Origin: Lachnospiraceae bacterium
GTDB lineage: Bacteria; Bacillota_A; Clostridia; Lachnospirales; Lachnospiraceae
DNA: 64,000 nt
Assembly: GCA_017626435.1 (NCBI GenBank)
Contig: JAGAIR010000004.1
Coordinates: forward strand, 62,001-126,000
Direction: 5' to 3'
Every line of letters begins with the position of its first letter. The stretch's first letter is position 1. This document shows, piece after piece, positions 59,083 to 64,000 of this stretch. Position numbers and translations under genes: made by a program. Under the pieces are notes generated by a model. The model did not search any database. It saw only the letters and a program-made list of their open reading frames with translations, and was not told the DNA's origin.

Positions 59083-59727
59083 TTACCCATGACGTGGCTT
59101 TTCTTTTACAATCTGGGCACAGCGCGCCATAACAGCTACAATCTTCGCTCTGGATTCACGCGACATACTTCCCACTTTCGTAAGTACTGCCCCCTTTTCT
59201 GTATTGACATATTTAGGATCTACGTTATTTAAAGTCAATGTCAGAAGGTCTGTCCTGCACATCGGACAAGTACATATCCCCAGATCATCTATATTTTCAT
59301 TAATCTCCGCCTGAATGATATCCTCCATTACATTATGATAATTCTTCGTATCCCCAAGCGTCAGCATATTTTTTACTCTCTTTTTTACAATTTCCACATC
59401 GAACGGCTTTATGATCACATCATTTACTCCAAGAGCAAATGCACGTTTTACATTTTCTTTTTCTTCCAAAGAGGTCACGATCAGGACTGGTATCTTCTTA
59501 TTCACCGGATGGCTCTGGATACACTCCACCATCTCAAATCCGTCCATCACCGGCATAATCAGATCAGAAATGATCAAATCTATCTCACCTGGATGTTTTT
59601 CCAGATAGGATAATCCCTCAACCCCATTTACTGCCACTTCGCAATGATAATGCTGCGAAAGCAAAGCTACCAGCATCTCTCGAATCATTTTGTCATCATC
59701 AATTATGAGTATGTTTTCTCTCTGCAT
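59083..59727 (-). CDS. Response regulator with C-terminal ComFB-like domain
   Basis: This 214-residue protein has a receiver domain (NILIIDDDK, Asp in LIISDLIMPVMDGF at ~51, Lys in VIIKPFD) joined to a ComFB-like domain (~135-205). The latter shows CTCPMCRTDLLTLTLNNV followed by PKYVNTEKG, the core of that family. ComFB was named in a Bacillus competence operon, and cyanobacterial members were recently reported to bind cyclic dinucleotides. The gene lies 21 bases downstream of the REC-GGDEF-EAL-REC gene, so a role as c-di-GMP receptor or adapter is plausible. No DNA-binding domain is present. Confidence 0.82.
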   Translation of the reverse strand: MQRENILIIDDDKMIREMLVALLSQHYHCEVAVNGVEGLSYLEKHPGEIDLIISDLIMPVMDGFEMVECIQSHPVNKKIPVLIVTSLEEKENVKRAFALGVNDVIIKPFDVEIVKKRVKNMLTLGDTKNYHNVMEDIIQAEINENIDDLGICTCPMCRTDLLTLTLNNVDPKYVNTEKGAVLTKVGSMSRESRAKIVAVMARCAQIVKEKPRHG

Positions 59728-59748
59728 CCTTCGTCCTTTCCTGCATCC

Positions 59749-61851
59749 CTATTTATATGCCTTTAATACATTTTCCACACGCCGTAATACGACCACTCTA
59801 TGATACGGCTTACATATAAAGTCGGCAGCACCCATTTCAAGAACGGTTGCCTCCCCTTTTTCACCCGTCTGCGCTGTGATAATAACCGGTATCCCTCTCC
59901 ACCGGCTATCTGCTTTCAACTGCTCCAAAAACTCATATCCATCCATCACCGGCATATCTAAATCCAGCAAGATCACTTCGATCCTTGCATGACTCTGCAA
60001 TAAGTATTCCAGCGCAGCCATGCCATTACACGCCTCCACAATATCGTACTGTGTGCAGAAGATATCGGACAATGCCTTTCTGTTCATTTTCACATCATCC
60101 ACGATCAGCATTACCCGGTCTTTCCCGTTCTCATGAACCAGAAGCTGCTCTTCTGGTTTTAATACCTCATCATTATCAATGGAAATTACTCTGGATTCCT
60201 CCATCAATTTAGAATATCCATCATATGGCATCGGCTTGGCAAAGAAATATCCCTGGACATAATTGCACTCCATCTTCCTCAGCATTTCCACCTGTTCCCC
60301 GGTCTCTACCCCCTCTGCCACCACAGACAGATTCATCCATTTCGCCAGATTGATAATAAAACTGATAATATTCCGGTCCTCTTCCTCCAGTGTTTCATGC
60401 TGCAAAAACTTCATGTCCAGCTTCACAATGTCAAGCGGAAGCTCTGACAACATATTGAGAGATGAATAGCCACTTCCAAAATCATCCATTTCAATAATAA
60501 ATCCGTATTTCTTAAGCCTTTGCACCACTCTGATCAGTTGTTCCGAATTCTCTGTATAGGCAGTTTCAGTAATTTCCAAATGAAGATATTTACTGTCGAT
60601 ATTGTGCCTTTTCACAATATCCAGCAGAATCTCTGGTAAATCTTCCCTGTAAATGTCTTTTCGGGAAACATTGACAGATACCGGAACACATTTCTCGCCA
60701 GTCTTCAACTGTTCTTCCAGTATCTCACAGGTCTTGTCCCAGACATAATAATCCAGCTCCGTGATAAATCCATTTTGTTCAAACAACGGAATAAATTCAC
60801 CCGGTGGCATAAACCCTCTCTGCGGATGGATCCATCGGACTAATGCTTCCGCACCTGCAATGGAATCGTCCTTCAAATCATACTTCGGCTGTAAATAAAC
60901 CTGGAACTGTTGTTGCTCCAGTGCATTTTTCATATCATCTGTAATCTGCTGTTCTAATATCAGACGCTGTCTGATGGAATCATCATACCAGGCATATATG
61001 GTATCGTATTTTCCTTTTATGGAAGCTGCCGCCAGACATGCCCTGTCACACATAGCATACACAGGAACCTCACGGTTTCTAATTTCATATATTCCCATTT
61101 TGACACGGATTTTCATATCCAGACGGTATTTTTTCATTTCCTGCATCACATTTTGGGCAAAGTGTTCCAGTTTATCTCCAGAATGAGGAAGCAATATCAA
61201 AAAAACATCTCCAGCAGCACGGGCACAGATACCACGGTACGGTCTGGCAAACTGACTGATCACCTTTGCCACATAGCACAAAAGACGGTTTCCCTCCTCA
61301 TTTCCGTATCTATCATTGATCAGCTTAAACTTTTCCAGATCCAGAGCAATAATATCATACTCTTTTGTATCGTTATCTGATAACTCCTTTGAAACAATAC
61401 GATAAAAAGAATCTTTATTATATATTCCCGTCAACGAATCCTTTACCACCGCATTAACAATTGCCGCATTTTCCCGTAAACTGATCAGGTTTAAAATACG
61501 GTGTTTCACAATCTCACCTACAAACGGCCGTGAAATAAAATCAGATGCCCCCATAGATAACGCCTTCCGTTCGTTCTCCTCATCTCCTATCTGCGTCATT
61601 ACAAGCACCGGAATCTTCGACCACTGAGGATGGTTTTGGATATGCCCCAATACCGTGTATCCGTCCATCACCGGCATAACAATATCCAACAGGATTGCTT
61701 CAATATTTTCATAATGCTCTTTTAATATATCCAAAGCTTCCTGTCCGTTTTCCGCATTAAGTATTCTATATTCCTGTCCCAGCAAATCCATCAGCATTTC
61801 CCTGTTTATCTCCAGGTCATCAATAATCAAAATGCTGTTTTCCGCTTCCAT
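59749..61851 (-). CDS. REC-GGDEF-EAL-REC protein (probable c-di-GMP phosphodiesterase)
   Basis: This 700-residue cytoplasmic protein has a receiver (Asp ~54, AILLDIVMPVMDG), a degenerate GGDEF domain (AAGDVF at ~215, no RxxD site), an EAL domain and a second receiver (Asp ~629, ILLDLDMPVMDG). The EAL domain keeps its key motifs: AEALVRW (~335), ETAYTE, DDFGSGYSSL, KLDMKFL and AEGVET. It should therefore degrade c-di-GMP, with the GGDEF part as a regulatory module. The start at 61851 has AAAGGAGGGAAGGGG upstream. Two receivers imply two phosphorylation inputs; no kinase gene is adjacent. Confidence 0.92.
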   Translation of the reverse strand: MEAENSILIIDDLEINREMLMDLLGQEYRILNAENGQEALDILKEHYENIEAILLDIVMPVMDGYTVLGHIQNHPQWSKIPVLVMTQIGDEENERKALSMGASDFISRPFVGEIVKHRILNLISLRENAAIVNAVVKDSLTGIYNKDSFYRIVSKELSDNDTKEYDIIALDLEKFKLINDRYGNEEGNRLLCYVAKVISQFARPYRGICARAAGDVFLILLPHSGDKLEHFAQNVMQEMKKYRLDMKIRVKMGIYEIRNREVPVYAMCDRACLAAASIKGKYDTIYAWYDDSIRQRLILEQQITDDMKNALEQQQFQVYLQPKYDLKDDSIAGAEALVRWIHPQRGFMPPGEFIPLFEQNGFITELDYYVWDKTCEILEEQLKTGEKCVPVSVNVSRKDIYREDLPEILLDIVKRHNIDSKYLHLEITETAYTENSEQLIRVVQRLKKYGFIIEMDDFGSGYSSLNMLSELPLDIVKLDMKFLQHETLEEEDRNIISFIINLAKWMNLSVVAEGVETGEQVEMLRKMECNYVQGYFFAKPMPYDGYSKLMEESRVISIDNDEVLKPEEQLLVHENGKDRVMLIVDDVKMNRKALSDIFCTQYDIVEACNGMAALEYLLQSHARIEVILLDLDMPVMDGYEFLEQLKADSRWRGIPVIITAQTGEKGEATVLEMGAADFICKPYHRVVVLRRVENVLKAYK

Positions 61852-62029
61852 CCCCTTCCCTCCTTTCTTGAAAACAAAAAAGAGAATAACGAAATGTATT
61901 CTAAATAACTGTTGACGGTAATTCACCTAACAGAATCCATTTCGATATTCTCTCCCAAGCACGTTCCTTATCTCATTGAAACTATTGAAGTATCTAAAAC
62001 TCTAATATCCCAATGAACCCTTTTCGCTT

Positions 62030-62058
62030 AGTATAGAACATTTTTAATATATTGTCAA
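62030..62058 (-). promoter_or_regulatory. Sigma-A promoter of the EAL/ComFB operon
   Basis: Minus-strand perfect TTGACA (62053-62058), 17-base spacer and TATACT (62030-62035). The leader to the 61851 start is about 170 bases; I see no recognised element in it. Confidence 0.78.
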
Positions 62059-62072
62059 AATTATCCACCATT

Positions 62073-62489
62073 TTATTCTTTTTCAATGGAAATACCTGGG
62101 AAAATAGAACCAATATCATCCAGATAGTCCTCTTCGATCATCTCCTCGTCCTCTTCCTCGTCATCTGAACAATCAAACCCCTCAATGGCACCGCTTTTCA
62201 ACAATTGCCGGAAGCCTTCGGCTGCAATTTCATATTCGTTTTCATCCTCTATAGCAGAAATTTCCGGATTACCTTCTTCGTCCTCATCATAACGGAAAAG
62301 AACAACTTCTCCATCCTGCATTTCCCCATTTCCATCCAGAGGAAGCACTGCCACATATTCCGCAGACATTTCTTCAATTTCAAAGGCGGCAAGCATCTGT
62401 GCCTCCATCTCTTCTCCGTCTTCATCTGTCAAGGTTAACACAACCTCTTCCTCATCCCCAAAAAACATTTCTGTATTCTTATCGTTCAT
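62073..62489 (-). CDS. DUF1292 family protein
   Basis: This 138-residue acidic protein carries a DUF1292 domain (YrzB-like; EVVLTLTDEDGEEMEAQML, YVAVLPLDGNGEM, VVLFRYDEDEEGNPEI) and an acidic tail rich in Asp and Glu. The family is common in Firmicutes and has no known function. The start at 62489 has AAAGGGG upstream; the open frame extends 25 codons further without support. It follows the transglutaminase-like gene by 71 bases. Confidence 0.87.
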   Translation of the reverse strand: MNDKNTEMFFGDEEEVVLTLTDEDGEEMEAQMLAAFEIEEMSAEYVAVLPLDGNGEMQDGEVVLFRYDEDEEGNPEISAIEDENEYEIAAEGFRQLLKSGAIEGFDCSDDEEEDEEMIEEDYLDDIGSIFPGISIEKE

Positions 62490-62560
62490 ATAACATACCC
62501 CTTTCTTTCCTTGCTGTTCAATCTGCATTGTTATAATACCATACCTTCTTTCACTCGTCA

Positions 62561-64000
62561 TCAAAAATCAAAAAAACGGCGGCGATGAGGCATAAAATAT
62601 TCCTTAGTCTGTTCAAATTCCTTCTGTGATATTTCCTGGTCAGAAAATCCGGCACGTTCCAGAATATTCACACAATTGCTCTGTTCCTCTTCTGTCAGCT
62701 GCAGGAAATGTTGCTCACATAACCACTGTATCTGCGATCTGTAATTCACCTGCTGACTCAGCCCTGTCTGCCTTTTTGACATCTGATGGATATATCTCTG
62801 GTAACACATGACCAGCCGTTCATTCCTTCCTGCATGATGATACCGGATGTACTGGACTGTCTTTCGCACGATCCATTGCCCCAGCAATACGATCAGTATG
62901 ACGGCAGACAAGAGAAAGGCAGTATTTCGTGAAACCTGCCGTGTCTCCTTATCAAAAATAATTCTTCCCCGGTTTTTGGATGTTTCTTCCTCTGTACGCT
63001 CCTCATTGCCTCCTTCCAGAAAACGCAGGAACATTCTCCACAGGCTGCTGTCAGACACTTCTTCTCCCGAATGAGGTGTAACTTCCACCACCTGCCAGCC
63101 CTGATTTTTATCATATACCTCTACCCAGGCATGGGCGTTGGCATCTGTGACATCTACCGATACGACACCTGTTTCTCCCAGCGGGGAATAACCATTATAA
63201 TACTGTCGATATTCTTTATCGGATAAAACTTTTCCATCCTCAGATATGTCTTCTGCATCAATGGCATATCCTTCAATATATCTGGCAGGGATTCCAAAGT
63301 ACCGGAAAATCAAAGTAGCAGCACTGGCAAAATGAGCACAATATCCTTTTTTATTTTTTTCCAGAAAATAATTGATGAAATCCTGTTTTCTCGGAGTTGC
63401 ACCGGGACGGAAGGTATAGGGAATCTCCTCCTGATAATATTGGATCACCTGTTGTATTATTTCCTTTGGTTCTCCCGAAAATCCAGCTTTTTTGCAGAAC
63501 TCTTCTATCACATCCTGGTTCTGCTCCGGAATCTCCAGCCAAACCTCCATAGATGTATTTTTCTTCTCAGAGTATTTTTCCCCCGCCAAATCCGGATAAT
63601 ACGTATATTCTTTTGTCTCTCCCGGATAGATAATCTGCTCTGATCTATCTGACTCTGTTTCCTCGGTATAATATGGCAGATACCTACCAATAGCAGCCGC
63701 CACATTTTTTATTTTCATTTTTCCTCTGGCTGATTTATCACGTCCTTCCTCATATGCCTTTTTTAACCGTTTTACAGTATCAATCCCATTCTCCTTTATC
63801 AGCTGTCCATCGTCCAGCCGGCTCCACCGGTTAGAATACGGCAGATAATCAGCTCCTGTAAATGTTTTCAGATAAATCCTGTCATCACTATAAGGAGCAA
63901 ATTCCACTGTCAGATCGGTATTATAATCCAGACGGACTGCACTGATACCACCCAGTGTTCCATTGGTAAGCCCTCCTGTATTCGGATAAAAATTCAACAA
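62561..64000 (-). CDS. Transglutaminase-like membrane protein (N-terminus beyond window)
   Basis: At least 479 residues are present; the start lies past the right edge. A transglutaminase core contains the nucleophile in GYCAHFASAATLIFRYFG and the His in AHAWVEVYD. The third triad position, usually Asp in VDPTP or VDVTP, reads VEVTPHSG, a Glu. One membrane helix (NTAFLLSAVILIVLLGQWIV) follows, then a cytoplasmic helical tail of DUF4129 type. The missing part probably holds further membrane helices, as in related proteins. The catalytic domain should face outside. Its role (peptidase or cross-linker) is unknown. Confidence 0.88.
   Translation of the reverse strand: MLNFYPNTGGLTNGTLGGISAVRLDYNTDLTVEFAPYSDDRIYLKTFTGADYLPYSNRWSRLDDGQLIKENGIDTVKRLKKAYEEGRDKSARGKMKIKNVAAAIGRYLPYYTEETESDRSEQIIYPGETKEYTYYPDLAGEKYSEKKNTSMEVWLEIPEQNQDVIEEFCKKAGFSGEPKEIIQQVIQYYQEEIPYTFRPGATPRKQDFINYFLEKNKKGYCAHFASAATLIFRYFGIPARYIEGYAIDAEDISEDGKVLSDKEYRQYYNGYSPLGETGVVSVDVTDANAHAWVEVYDKNQGWQVVEVTPHSGEEVSDSSLWRMFLRFLEGGNEERTEEETSKNRGRIIFDKETRQVSRNTAFLLSAVILIVLLGQWIVRKTVQYIRYHHAGRNERLVMCYQRYIHQMSKRQTGLSQQVNYRSQIQWLCEQHFLQLTEEEQSNCVNILERAGFSDQEISQKEFEQTKEYFMPHRRRFFDF

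Overview
This 64 kb window is a chromosomal segment of a low-to-moderate GC, endospore-forming Clostridia, most likely a gut Lachnospiraceae (Blautia/Ruminococcus/Dorea-like). The grounds are the spoIIGA-sigE-sigG cluster, CodY, GatCAB-based tRNA amidation with a short AspRS, LL-diaminopimelate aminotransferase, T-box leaders, a CIRCE-controlled hrcA-grpE-dnaK-dnaJ operon and protein families typical of that group. Nearly all genes lie on the minus strand; only two (20753-21169 and 27983-30163) are on the plus strand. I see no prophage, insertion sequence, CRISPR array, rRNA or replication origin.

Layout from left to right. 155-6019: a likely operon of a hybrid sensor kinase, a DUF342/FapA protein with ten N-terminal repeats and an HD-GYP response regulator. 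6097-11706: codY, topA, dprA, comM. 11790-15102: nrdR, ylmC-like, sigG, sigE, spoIIGA, with a Spo0A-type promoter in front of spoIIGA. 15255-20573: cell-envelope genes (LTA-synthase-like sulfatase, L,D-transpeptidase, a two-gene polysaccharide/teichoic acid ABC exporter). 21296-27754: enolase and the heat-shock operon. 27983-30593: a FliK-like protein and a PilZ protein. 30692-35283: aspS-gatC-gatA-gatB behind a T-box. 35820-42498: DUF1002 protein, dapL, a sulfotransferase-like protein, tRNA-Pro and folC-folE-folP. 42605-54504: serine and branched-chain amino acid genes (serC-serA, leuB-ilvD-ilvB, leuC-leuD), with the CDP-ribitol genes tarI-tarJ directly behind leuD. 54568-61851: a CDF metal transporter, a GGDEF protein, proS with its T-box, a REC-ComFB protein and a REC-GGDEF-EAL-REC protein. 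62073-64000: a DUF1292 protein and a transglutaminase-like membrane protein cut by the window end.

Three themes run through the window. (1) Cyclic-di-GMP signalling: one probable cyclase, two probable phosphodiesterases (HD-GYP and EAL) and two candidate receptors (PilZ and ComFB), with FliK-like and FapA-like proteins but no flagellar operon in view. (2) Envelope glycopolymer building: tarI, tarJ, the ABC exporter, the LtaS-like enzyme, the L,D-transpeptidase and possibly the sulfotransferase. (3) RNA-based control: two T-boxes, a structured leuB leader, a compound structure between dnaK and dnaJ, and a two-copy element. That element (18903-18965 and 48359-48419) folds as an H-type pseudoknot ending four bases before the Shine-Dalgarno of two unrelated genes, the L,D-transpeptidase and ilvD. 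All stem differences between the copies keep pairing. It is the best candidate here for an undescribed regulatory system.
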